A stretch of 64,000 nucleotides of DNA. Source: Aliikangiella sp965214955 (GTDB taxonomy: Bacteria > Pseudomonadota > Gammaproteobacteria > Enterobacterales > Kangiellaceae). The position numbers and the translations under genes are program-made. The number at the start of each line of letters is the position of its first letter. Within the stretch, counting starts at the first letter, position 1. The DNA lies in assembly GCA_965214955.1 (NCBI GenBank), contig CBDCCU010000007.1:124001-188000 (forward strand). The letters run 5' to 3'. Below the pieces are notes generated by a model that saw nothing but the letters and a program-made list of their open reading frames with translations, did no database searches and had not been told where the DNA came from. Below, in pieces: positions 1-9,854 of this stretch.

Positions 1-1
1 T

Positions 2-355
2 AGCAAGTCGAGCATTAAAAATGAACGCGCCAAACGCACCAATAAGGCAAAAGCAAATACGTCTGTAAAAAGAGATAGCTCAGCAAAAAGAAGCCATAAT
101 AAACAGCAGCAAAGCACAAGAATAAAAAACACACAGTCTAAAAAGCCTCAGTCTTCTCGCTCGCGTTCAAGCAATGACAAAAAAGTCTCCCGAGAAAAAA
201 GTCAGTACAGTAAAAAACCTGCTCAGCGCTCTAGTAATCAGCGTTCAAATACAAGAACCTATCGTTCTAAATCGTCTAGCAGTCGCTCTAGTGCCAAACA
301 GCAATCATCAAGAGGTAATCAGAGTAGATCAAAGCGCTCAAATGACCGAAAATAG
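2..355 (+). CDS. C-terminal tail of a basic low-complexity protein (partial)
   Basis: This is an open frame running in from the left edge and ending at TAG 353-355. The visible 117 residues are almost entirely Ser, Lys, Arg, Asn and Gln and contain no folded-domain motif. Tails like this occur on DEAD-box RNA helicases and other RNA-binding proteins, so an RNA-associated role is possible, but the functional domain lies outside the window and I cannot name the protein. A MITE begins 12 bp after the stop. The start is not visible. Confidence 0.5.
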   Translation, partial: SKSSIKNERAKRTNKAKANTSVKRDSSAKRSHNKQQQSTRIKNTQSKKPQSSRSRSSNDKKVSREKSQYSKKPAQRSSNQRSNTRTYRSKSSSSRSSAKQQSSRGNQSRSKRSNDRK

Positions 356-367
356 AGAAATAGAAGA

Positions 368-633
368 TATACCCGCTCTACTTCAAGATGCATGTTTCAG
401 CAAGTCAGTAAGCCATCCTATTTGAGGCATTAATGCGCAGGATTAGTCATTCTACTTCAAGCATTGATAACGAAAAAGAGGTTGGCTTACTGGCTTGCCC
501 TTCGGGTGCTCAGCCAGAAAGCTTGCACTACGTTACAGCTTTTGAAAAGGGCTTGCCATTTCCTGCAAGCTGCGCCTTGTTCAAACTTTCTGGCTGAACA
601 CTGTAACAAGCATCTTGAAGTAGAACGGGTATA
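368..633 (+). mobile_element. 266-bp MITE-like element, copy 1 (full length)
   Basis: The element starts TATACCCGCTCTACTTCAAG and ends with the inverted counterpart reading GAAGTAGAACGGGTATA. The flanking TA looks like a duplicated TA target. Inside lie two further inverted-repeat pairs: the GCAAGTCAGTAAGCC arm near 401-415 pairs with a GGCTTACTGGCTTGC arm near 484-498, and a second pair is centred on the right half. No real coding frame is present. It has the same length and organisation as the copy at 58759-59024. The ends and TA target suggest mobilisation by an IS630/Tc1-mariner-type transposase, but none is visible in the window. Confidence 0.85.
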
Positions 634-670
634 ATAATGGCCTCAATAACTTGAGGCCAAATTGAAGCGT

Positions 671-1951
671 TTATTTTGTTTGATGATACTCATCTAAAAA
701 AGACTGTAGATATTGATAATTAGGTGTTAATTGTCCGTTATAAACAATTACCGCATCCGATAATTCACGATTTAATCCGCAGTGCTTAAAAATCTTTAGA
801 TAAATCAATCGACATTAAATTTTGCATATAGTTTTTCAAAGCACCAGAAAAATGTTTAGAAGCATCCAGCGATAGCTCACAAGGCAGGTTATCAATTTGA
901 CATAACAGAAACCCCATTAGCTAAAATACCATCAATAGATTCTTGAGTTTCTACGTCATAAGTAAACGCAGGAGTATCAATATCCGATGCTTTAGTTGTA
1001 CATTCTAATGAGCCATTAATATCACAACTAATATCGCCAACAACTAAAGGTAGAACATCTTTATACTTTTTCATTCTTGCTTGATCTAAATGCTTAGGAT
1101 ATTTCTCAGTCCAATAAGGTGTTTGTAATAAAAGATTAAATTTACCCAGTAGTTGATCAAATGAACTGCGGTATTTTTCTATTCCAATTTGTCACAAAGT
1201 CGTCCATATCAAAAGGTTGTCCATCAATTCGATGATTAATATGGCGACTACTGGCAACGGCATACCAACTTCCATTGGGTACATTATCAGAAAGCAGATC
1301 ATTAATATCGACCTTAGGCAAACCTAACCATTGACAGACCTCTTCACTACCTTTGCCTACATTTCCTGTACCAACAATTAAAACCTGAACAGGCTCACCA
1401 CTATGAATATTAATGCGACTAAAATGAGATTTAACTTTCTCTATACATTCATATTGCCATGTTTGTTTCACCTGACTTTAAACAGCTTTGTTCGCCTCTA
1501 GCAATATATTTTTGCCCCGCAATAAAAAAAACTATCAATTGCGCCAGCAATTCCAGCAAAGCGACCAAAAGCAATGGTTCTTTTGCCTGTTTTGTCAACA
1601 ATTGGCTCATAATCAATGAGCGTTGCATTCTTATCAATAAACTTTTGTAGCAGCCCCATATTGTAATCTTGACCTTTAATCGTATGAGAAAAAGCCAAAT
1701 GCACTTGGTTTTCTTGAATTGAATCGACAGGAGGCTCTTTTATTCCCACCACAAACTCAGCATCTACAGGACAACCATTAGTTGAAATACCTAAATTGGC
1801 ATATTCAGAGTCGGAATAAACTCTAATTTCACTTTGCTCAATACTAATTGGAAAACCTTGATTAACTAATGCTTCAGTATCAGCAGGTATTAGTGCGGTT
1901 TCTTTTTTCCCAATTGTTTTTATGCTCTTTTCTAATGACGGTTTTTAACAT
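671..1951 (-). pseudogene. Saccharopine dehydrogenase-like (Lys1/AlaDH-PNT fold) gene, multiply frameshifted
   Basis: Pieces in different minus-strand frames assemble into one colinear protein of about 420 residues. The N-terminal part contains IKEPP, FSHTIKGQ and AFGRFAGIAGAID. A central Rossmann segment has VLIVGTGNVGKGS, and the C-terminal part has VVGDISCDINGS and FTYD. These match the yeast Lys1 / alanine dehydrogenase-PNT superfamily, which binds NAD(P) and acts on lysine or saccharopine-type substrates. I place the start at ATG 1951 and the stop at 671-673. At least six breaks are present (near 1925, 1545, 1470, 1150, 895 and 810), and the ones I resolved are single-base insertions. 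The protein-level conservation is otherwise good, so this may be an intact gene in a poorly sequenced stretch. Confidence 0.72.
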
Positions 1952-1953
1952 CT

Positions 1954-2247
1954 TTAAACCTTATTTTTTGCAATAACTGACTTTTCATCTACTTTTGATG
2001 GCATAACGGCTTGATGACTTTCACCCTTTCCCGTGAATAATTCACCCGCCCCTTATTAACAACAAAAGGCTCGTTTGACTCATTATTAGTTTGTTTAGCT
2101 TCCCACAGAATAACTGCTTGCATTGCAGAATCGAGTTGCTCAGGGCTAACCTTTTTGCCGTCTTCCCATTTTGCCTAACTCTATCGCAAGTTTTAATTTT
2201 TTAACCAGTTCAGGGGTAAGACTAGCAACGGTTTGAGAATAATCCAA
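1954..2247 (-). pseudogene. DUF1315 (YeaC-like) small protein, frameshifted
   Basis: With one extra A removed near 2170 and one G restored near 2050, the minus strand encodes a protein of about 97 residues. It contains ASLTPELVKKLKLAIELGKW, then a DGKKVSPEQLDSAMQAVILW segment, the signature of the DUF1315/YeaC family. The family's function is unknown. The likely start is TTG at 2247, placed 7 bp behind a GGAG ribosome-binding site; no suitable ATG is in this frame. The stop lies 2 bp before the saccharopine dehydrogenase-like gene start, so the two would form an operon. The lesions resemble those in the neighbouring genes. Confidence 0.65.
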
Positions 2248-2973
2248 AATATAACTCCATGATTTTTTGAAAATGTTTAAAAAATCGGTTTGATACCCAA
2301 TTTAGGAGGCGAATTATAAGGAAATAACGATTTTCTCGCAATTTTGGAATATGAACTTCAATGATATGAAAGCAAAATTACGCTAAAAATTGATGATATA
2401 ACTATTTATTGCTATAGTTCACCCCGCAAGAACAAAAGGGCTTGGAAATTTGGTATTTATTAATACAACCAACTAGCAATAATCTAGCAAGCCACTATTA
2501 AAGTCTTAATTATTCTAAGATTTATAATTAAGCGTTAGCGAAAAATATTTCGCAGTAAAGAATTTAATGAAGCTGAGTAGGTAGCCAATCTAATTAGTTC
2601 TATCTAGTAGTTAGTTCTACCTAAATCAGCCAATAGACAAGCATAGATTGCCAATAAACTTTAGCATTCTAGCAAAATAAAATAAGGCATTAGCCGAGTA
2701 AAGAATTAAGATTTTGAGTTAAAAAAACTCACTAATAATTAGTAAAACAATGGGCTACAGATATTGTAGCGATAGATAAAAAATAGATGGCTCGTCTTCA
2801 ACGATGCATGATTCGGGCGTTTTTAATTAAAAAAACCATCCGAAAACCCACTCTAAGCTTTTGATATAAATGATTATTTTCATTATTCAGTTAGTGATTT
2901 CTATCTAAATACTAAAATAAAAATCTTCTCATTCCTTTACTCTCTTATGCTCACCAAATAGAGAGAAAATTTA
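2248..2973 (+). other. Long gene-free leader upstream of rne
   Basis: This stretch of about 725 bp is very AT-rich and contains no credible gene on either strand. It lies between the divergent DUF1315 gene and rne, so it must hold promoters for both and a long rne 5' untranslated region. Two clear hairpins sit in the middle (listed separately). The only ribosome-binding signal in front of the rne ATG is a weak GAGAG about 8 bp upstream. Confidence 0.5.
2538..2630 (+). promoter_or_regulatory. Paired hairpins in the rne leader
   Basis: The first hairpin is a perfect inverted repeat, GCGAAA-AATA-TTTCGC, at 2538-2553. The second has long arms, 2572-2584 (GCTGAGTAGGTAG) pairing with 2617-2630 (CTACCTAAATCAGC). 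RNase E of enterobacteria autoregulates its own mRNA through a hairpin in a roughly 360-nt leader. The distance here (about 345-435 nt before the ATG) would allow the same, but no sequence similarity to the known hairpin was tested. Confidence 0.35.
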
Positions 2974-5685
2974 ATGAAACGAATGTTAATCAACGCAAAC
3001 TCAACCAGAAGAAGTTCGTGTTGCAATTGGTCGATGGTCAAAGATTGTTTGACCTTGATATTGAATTAGTTGGCCGAGAGCAAAAAAAAGCCAATATTTA
3101 CAAAGGTAAAGTCACCCGAGTAGAGCCCTAGCCTAGAAGCCGCTTTTGTTGACTATGGCGCAGAAAGACATGGCTTTCTACCATTAAAAGAAATTTCCAG
3201 AGAATACTTTGCCGAAAAGAACTTTAAAGGCCGCCCAAATATCAAAGATGCAATCACCGAAGGGCAAGAAATTATTGTTCAAATTGACAAAGAAGAACGC
3301 GGTAATACAAGGCGCAGCTTTAACCACTTTTATTAGCTTAGCAGGTTGCTATTTAGTTTTAATGCCCAATAACCCTCGTGCTGGTGGTATTTCTCGTAGA
3401 ATTGAAGGTGAAGAACGCGAAGAGCTTAGAAAAGCCATGCGTAATATTCAAACCCCCAAAGGTATGGGTTGTATTGTTCGTACCGCAGGTGTGGGCAGAA
3501 ATGCCGAAGAACTCGAATGGGATATGACCGTACTGCAAAATCTTTGGATGGCAATTAAAAAAGCCGCCGATAGTCGCCCTGCCCCGTTTTTAATTCATCA
3601 AGAAAGCGATGTTATTATTCGCTCATTACGCGACTACCTTCGCTCAGATATTGGCGAAATTATTACCGATAAAAAAGAAATTTTTGACAAAGTAAAACGC
3701 CAAATTGAATATATTCGCCCCGCTTTTTTCGAATCGCGTTAAACTCAATGAAGATCGTGAAATTCCATTGTTTAATCGCTACCAAATTGAGTCGCAAATT
3801 GAAACCGCTTATCAACGCGAAGTAAGACTTCCTTCTGGTGGCTCTATTGTTATTGATCCAACCGAAGCACTGGTTTCTATTGATATTAACTCGGCCAGAG
3901 CAACCAAAGGGGCTGACATAGAAGAAACTGCTCTTCAAACTAATAAAGAAGCCGCCCAAGAAATAGCTCGCCAACTACGTCTGCGTGATATGGGTGGTTT
4001 AATTGTTATCGACTTTATCGACATGTCTCCAGTTAAAAACCAACGCGAAGTTGAATCTGTTCTAAAAGAAGCGCTAACCCGTGATAGAGCAAGAGTTCAA
4101 GTTTGGTAAAATTTCACGATTTTGGGACTACTCGAAATGTCGCGCCAGCGTTTAAAACCATCATTGGGCGAATCTGCCCATAATGTTTGCCCTCGTTGTA
4201 AAGGCACGGGTGTTGTTCGTGGCGTAGAATCTTTAGCGCTATCAATTTTACGCTTATTAGAAGAAGAAGCCACAAAAGACTCAACTACCAATGTACAAGC
4301 ATTACTACCAGTTCAGGTAGCTACATTTTTGCTTAATGAAAAACGCAAAATTATTCACGCCATAGAAAAGCGCCAAAATGTTCAAATTATCATTATTCCT
4401 AATCCTTACATGGAAACACCAAACTACGAAATCGTTAGAATGCGAGGTAATGAAACATTAGACAAAGCGACCTATGATGTTCCAGTACAACCAGAGTTAG
4501 AAATTGTTAAATCGAGCGAAGTACAAGCAACAGCAAAAATAGAACAAGCTGCAGTGTCTGCTGAAAGCTATATCAAAGAAGCCGCACCAGTTCATGTAAA
4601 AAAAGAAGTTAAAAAGCCAGGCCTATTTAGCCGAATTTGGCAAGCTTTGTTTGGTGAAAAGGCTAAAGAGAAAACTAACAACAAACATCATCGCGGACGT
4701 AAAGGAAACAATCGATACGATAAGAGCCGTCAACGTAACAACAGACGCAATAAAAATAATCGCTACAACAAAGACAAACGCTCACCGAAAGATCAAAAAC
4801 AAAAAGATCAACAAACTAGTAACAAACAACGAGACGATAGACGCAAAAAACCTATCAACAAAAATGATCATAGGCAAAATACCCGTCAAAAAGATCAACG
4901 CAATGATGAAAAGCGTAAAGCAATTGCTGAGCGTCCAGAGCGTCAATCTCGTGAAGATCGCCAGTCAAAGCAAGATGAATTAAGGCGTAAAAATTCTGAG
5001 CGTGCAGAGTCATTTCAGCAGCGTAAAGCTAAAGCTTCAAAAGCAAAAAATGATGCAAACAAAGTTAAATCACCTCAAGCTTCAGAAATTAGCCAAAAGA
5101 CTGATACAACAACTACACAAAATCAAACTGCGCTAATTGAGCCAAAAACAGTACAAGAAAATTGTTGATAACAATAATGTTAATGATACTGTACAAAATG
5201 TTGCACAAGAAACCAGCAAAAAAGCAGCGGAAACCAAAATCATTACAGAATCTAAAACCTCTACAGAAAATACAGCCGCTACAGAGACAAAAGCACAAAA
5301 CAAACCTGAGCAAACAACACAGGCTAATAATTCTGAGCAAAAGAAAGAGAAAGAAACATTAGCCACAGAAACCAGCGTTACTGATAATGCACCAAGCTCT
5401 ACTCAAGAAGCTGTTAAGCCTAAGTCTCAAAAGCAAGCTACAACTCAAACTGAAACAGCGGCAGTCTCGAATGAAAAGGATGAGCCCAAAAAGATAATAG
5501 CAGAGCCAATAGAATGTAAATCTTTTGCTCCTGCAACAAAACCAGCAGTAGCTGATGAGTTAGAAAAAATAGCTATTTCTATTGAATATCCTACCTTTGA
5601 AGCTGGTGCGCTAGTAACAACAGATGTGGAAACTAAGTTTGAACATCAAAGTTATGCGCCAATGACAAAACCAAGTGGTAGTTAG
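2974..5685 (+). CDS. rne: Ribonuclease E, frameshifted in this sequence
   Basis: RNase E is the endonuclease that scaffolds the degradosome and starts mRNA decay and rRNA/tRNA maturation. The start MKRMLIN, the S1/RNase H-like region (IQIDKEERG, LVLMPNNPRAGGISRRIEG), the DNase I-like catalytic region (AVSIDINSAR, IVIDFIDM) and the Zn-link (CPRCKGTG) are all present in order. They are followed by an amphipathic membrane anchor (LFSRIWQALFGEK), an Arg/Asn-rich RNA-binding tail and paired C-terminal APATKP/APMTKP motifs. Corrected length is about 900 residues. Nine extra bases break the frame, near 2998, 3029, 3129, 3308, 3728, 4103, 4120-4126 (two) and 5158. No deletion or nonsense substitution was seen, and all conserved motifs survive. 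Because rne is essential or nearly so in this group, sequence error is more likely than pseudogene status. Confidence 0.9.
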
Positions 5686-5697
5686 TTAAGCAAAACT

Positions 5698-5724
5698 AAG
5701 CCCGCAACCAGCGGGCTTAAAATT
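5698..5724 (+). terminator. Rho-independent terminator after rne
   Basis: Stem AAGCCCGC (5698-5705), loop AACCA, stem GCGGGCTT (5711-5718), followed by AAAATTTTT. It lies between the convergent rne and phosphatase genes and may serve both strands. Confidence 0.75.
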
Positions 5725-5725
5725 T

Positions 5726-6220
5726 TTAGTTCTTAGTTTTTAGTTCTTCTAAAAACCCTTTAGACGCATCTTCAATCATATCTAGTACCAGCTCAAAACC
5801 ATTATTACCGCCATAATAAGGATCAGGCACTTGAGTTTGCTTAAATGCCGTTGCAAAATCTAAAAATAACTGTATTTTCTTGATCTGCTCTTCCATGCCT
5901 TCTTGCTGAGCCTGATTAATTAAGTTAGCCACATTATCACTGTCCATAGCTAAAATATAATCAAACTGTTTAAAGTCTTGTGGAGTGACTTTGCGAGAGC
6001 GAATTGAAGTTAAGTCATACCCCCTATTTTTAGCCGCTTTTACTGAGCGGGGATCAGGCGATTCGCCCTGGTGATAGCCAATGGTTCCAGCAGAATCAAT
6101 AACAATATTGAGCTGGCTATATGATTTTTGGTAAATCGCTCTAAATACACCTTCTGCGGTTGGCGAGCGACAAATATTGCCCATGCAAACAAATAAAACT
6201 GAAATATCTTTGTTAAACAA
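5726..6220 (-). CDS. Low-molecular-weight protein-tyrosine phosphatase
   Basis: A cytoplasmic phosphatase of 164 residues, full length for the family. The P-loop CX5R(S/T) is visible as C12-MGNIC-R18-S19 near the N-terminus. The general-acid aspartate lies in the DPYYGG motif near residue 132. Family members dephosphorylate protein tyrosines, often bacterial tyrosine kinases controlling exopolysaccharide export, but no such kinase is nearby. The gene is convergent with rne. Its stop region is a run of near-repeats of AGAACTAA, so the last residues (KTKN) are probably repeat-derived. Confidence 0.88.
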   Translation of the reverse strand: MFNKDISVLFVCMGNICRSPTAEGVFRAIYQKSYSQLNIVIDSAGTIGYHQGESPDPRSVKAAKNRGYDLTSIRSRKVTPQDFKQFDYILAMDSDNVANLINQAQQEGMEEQIKKIQLFLDFATAFKQTQVPDPYYGGNNGFELVLDMIEDASKGFLEELKTKN

Positions 6221-6274
6221 ACCAAACTCCTAAGAAGAATTTTGAATTACCAATATAAATAAATTATTGTTAAC

Positions 6275-6437
6275 ATACTCGCTATACTTCAACAGATCTT
6301 GCCTTCTTGGGGCTTAACCAAAAAGCTTGCACTGTGTTGCAGCTTTTGAAAAGGGCTTGCCATTTCCTGCAAGCTGCGCCTTGTTCAAACTTTTTGGCTG
6401 AACACTGTAACAAGCATCTTGAAGTAGAACGGGCATA
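6275..6437 (+). mobile_element. Internally deleted MITE copy (~163 bp)
   Basis: Both ends of the 266-bp family are recognisable: a degraded CATACTCGCTATACTTCAA on the left and GAAGTAGAACGGGCATA on the right. The whole right-hand hairpin (CCAAAAAGCTTGCA to CTTTTTGGCTGAAC) is retained, but the left internal hairpin is missing. It lies between the phosphatase gene and the divergent GGDEF gene and ends 27 bp before the latter's start, so it could carry that gene's promoter. Confidence 0.75.
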
Positions 6438-6464
6438 GTATAAATTATAAAGGAAACTATTGCT

Positions 6465-7731
6465 TTGAGTCATAAATCATTGCCTAACTCATTTATCTGC
6501 GACCTTTTTGAGCATATTTCCGATGCCGTTTATCTAATCGATCCTGAAACCTCAAACATACTTTGGGTTAACAAAGCAGGGTATCAATCTTTACATATGG
6601 AAAAGCACGAAGTTTTAAAACCATTCAGTATTAAGCCTGCAAAAAAATGTCACTGGTGTTGAGCAATGGATAAGTATTGCCAATGCGATTAGAGAAAGTG
6701 AAAATGAGTTTGTTTTTATTGGGGAGCACCAGCGTAAAGATGGAAGCCAATTTCAAGTAGAGGTATCAACGACTGTTTTTATCGACAAAAATACTGAGTA
6801 TTTTATTTCTGTTGCCCGAGACATTAGCACTCGTATAGCACGAGAAGCAAAGAACCAAAGTAAAGATCAGCAAATTTGGTTTGCCCTAAATGAATGTGCC
6901 GATGGCCTATGGGACTGGAACCCTATCAACAACTATGTCTACTTTAGCCCATCACTTAAGCGTATGCTCGGTTATGGTCCCGATGAAATGCCGCCAGTAT
7001 TAAACACTTGGAAATCCAATGTGCATAAAGATGATCTTCCCATGGTACTTCAAGCACTAGAAGGTCATTTAAGTGGAAAGCGCAGTCGATACGAAGCAAC
7101 TTATCGGCTAAAAAATAGAAATGGTCATTATTTATGGGCGCATGATCTTGGAATTATTTCTGAAAGAGACGAAAGTGGTAAGGCTATTCGTGTCACTGGA
7201 ATGGTTAAAGACATCACCGATTATAAAGAACAAGAAGCCAAACTTTTAAAATTGGCCACTTATGATGAACTCACTAACTTAAGAAACAGAAGAGAATGTG
7301 ATCGAATTTTTAACAAATTAAGCAAACAAGCAAGCAGAAACAACCTAACTCTTTCGCTGATCCTGTTCGATCTCGACCACTTTAAATTGGTTAACGATAA
7401 ATGGGGGCATAAAGCAGGTGATCAGGTTTTACAAAATATCTCTACAATAGTTAACAGTAATTTAAGAGATTCTGATTATTTTTTCCGTTGGGGCGGAGAA
7501 GAATTTATCATAATAAGTATTAATACCAACTTAGAAGCAATGAAAAATCTTGCCAACAAACTTAGATTACTTATTCAAAACACAACAACCTTTTATGAAA
7601 ATAATAACATTAATATTACTTCAAGTTTTGGTGTGGTTAACTACCCTACTGTGCAATTAGATCAATTATTTTTAGCTGCCGATTCAGCACTATATAAAGC
7701 AAAAAGCAATGGCAGAAACTTAGTTTGTTAA
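6465..7731 (+). CDS. PAS-PAS-GGDEF diguanylate cyclase, one frameshift
   Basis: Predicted to make the second messenger cyclic di-GMP in response to a PAS-domain signal. Once one frameshift is bridged the protein is about 422 residues: a PAS domain at about 10-130, a PAS/PAC domain of the fold-3 type at about 150-260 (WDWN, LGYGPDEMP, GMVKDITDYK), then a GGDEF domain with the active GGEEF motif. The start is TTG 6465, behind AAAGGAAA. The frame changes by +1 at the seven-A run near 6644-6650, and all downstream residues read well in the second frame. The lesion could be sequence error, true inactivation or slippage at the A run; the first fits the pattern in the preceding genes. No transmembrane segment is visible. 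Confidence 0.8.
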
Positions 7732-7780
7732 TTGGTTGTTTGCTACAATAGTATGTAAATAAAATAAAATTAATCTTAAT

Positions 7781-8591
<811 letters not shown>

Positions 8592-8608
8592 AAAAATATT
8601 TTATATTT

Positions 8609-8640
8609 ACACCCGCTCTCCTTCAAGGTGCACTTTTCAG
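8609..8640 (+). mobile_element. Solo MITE end fragment
   Basis: ACACCCGCTCTCCTTCAAGG and a following GTGCAC-TTTTCAGC match about 30 bp of the left end of the 266-bp MITE (CCCGCTCTACTTCAAGATGCATGTTTCAGC). No right end follows. It lies between convergent kdsB and ycaR, directly after the heptamer array. Confidence 0.6.
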
Positions 8641-8642
8641 CG

Positions 8643-8834
8643 CTAAACTACAAGCTCATCTAATTGAGCTTGTGTTAATGGTTTACCGCTTTCGGGCAAT
8701 AACACAGGAATACCTTCATCAAACTCAAAAGCTAATCTGTCAAATTTACAAATCAACTGTTGTTTATCTTTCGATTCACTTAATTTACTATTACATAGCG
8801 GGCAAACTAAAATATCAAATAAATTTTTATCCAT
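8643..8834 (-). CDS. ycaR: Trm112-family small zinc-ribbon-like protein YcaR
   Basis: A 63-residue protein with a CPLC pair near residues 11-14 (ILVCPLCNSKL) and the typical LICKFDRLAFEFDEGIPVLL body of the Trm112/YcaR family. In gammaproteobacteria this gene usually sits between lpxK and kdsB, as here. Its molecular role is not established, and the second metal-binding cysteine pair found in longer Trm112 proteins is reduced to one Cys. It starts 9 bp after lpxK ends and is probably the last gene of the exbB-exbD-msbA-lpxK-ycaR operon. Confidence 0.88.
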   Translation of the reverse strand: MDKNLFDILVCPLCNSKLSESKDKQQLICKFDRLAFEFDEGIPVLLPESGKPLTQAQLDELVV

Positions 8835-8843
8835 AAGTATTTC

Positions 8844-9848
8844 CTAAAACAAATTTAACTTTTGATTAATACTGTCTAAAACATTCTCGCCAATTTCCAT
8901 ATCAACCAATAAATAATACCAATTATCCTGCGCAAAGCTTTTACATTTGGTCGCATCTTTTTCGGTCATTACAATCATTTCACTGGAAAAGTCTGCAAAA
9001 TCTAGCTCCGAAAAATTATAATGATCATCAAAAACTTTGCTTTCAAAAGTTCCACCTAAGCTTTTTAAAGAATTAAAAAAACGTTGTGGATTACCAATGC
9101 CAGCCACTGCAATAAATTTACTTTCGGTTAAATTAATTAACGAAACTTGTTCACCCGAAACAATATGAATTAGTGCCTGTGGTTTTACTGAAATATTAAT
9201 AGCATTCGGCAAGTTAGTCCTATGATTTAACTCAATACTTTTTGAATTAATAATAATTTGATCAACACTATTTAACCTCGAAACAGGCTCACGTAGTGGG
9301 CCAAATGGAAGCATTAACCGATTACCAAAATATCGGCTACCATCCACCATTAAAAATTCAAAGTCACGCGCTAGCTTATAATGCTGTAAGCCATCGTCAC
9401 TGATAATAACATCAACATTATTATTTTTAAGCAGTAGCTTTGCTGCTTCAACTCTATTAGCGCCAATAGCAATAGGCACTTGTAAACGTTGATACAATAA
9501 ATAAGCTTCATCACCAACTTTAGTTGCATTATCATTTTCTGTTACTAAATAAACATCACTCTCAACCGATGATTTGTACCCTCGGCTAATAATGCCTACT
9601 TGAATATTTTTTTTAGCTAATTCATTTGTTAACGCACAAATAAAAGGCGTTTTTCCGGTTCCTCCTACCGTAATATTGCCAACTAAAATCACCGGCACAG
9701 GCAGTTTTTCGGAAAATAAAATATTGGTTTGATATAAATATTTTTTTGTTATCGCAATAAGCTGAATTAACCAGCTTAATGGCAACAATAAGAAAGCTAA
9801 GGTTGATTTTTTATACCAAAAACTTTCAAGCTTATTTGCTGTAGACAT
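8844..9848 (-). CDS. lpxK: Tetraacyldisaccharide 4'-kinase (lipid A synthesis)
   Basis: Phosphorylates the 4' position of the tetraacyldisaccharide-1-phosphate to form lipid IVA at the inner face of the inner membrane. It has 334 residues with an N-terminal hydrophobic anchor, a Walker A motif in VGNITVGGTGKTPF (about residues 57-70) and the family segments VGDEAYLL and DDGLQHYKL. The gap to msbA is only 6 bp, indicating co-transcription and coupling with the flippase that moves the product. Confidence 0.95.
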   Translation of the reverse strand: MSTANKLESFWYKKSTLAFLLLPLSWLIQLIAITKKYLYQTNILFSEKLPVPVILVGNITVGGTGKTPFICALTNELAKKNIQVGIISRGYKSSVESDVYLVTENDNATKVGDEAYLLYQRLQVPIAIGANRVEAAKLLLKNNNVDVIISDDGLQHYKLARDFEFLMVDGSRYFGNRLMLPFGPLREPVSRLNSVDQIIINSKSIELNHRTNLPNAINISVKPQALIHIVSGEQVSLINLTESKFIAVAGIGNPQRFFNSLKSLGGTFESKVFDDHYNFSELDFADFSSEMIVMTEKDATKCKSFAQDNWYYLLVDMEIGENVLDSINQKLNLF

Positions 9849-9854
9849 TAGTAG

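Noticed and set aside
174..425. 83-residue open frame at the left edge
   Set aside because: It lies in another frame of the basic C-terminal tail (2-355) and ends inside the MITE; the basic frame is longer and compositionally consistent.
2974..5685. rne as a true pseudogene or as a programmed-frameshift gene
   Set aside because: Nine separate +1 insertions cannot all be programmed, and conserved motifs survive throughout; sequence error is the better explanation.
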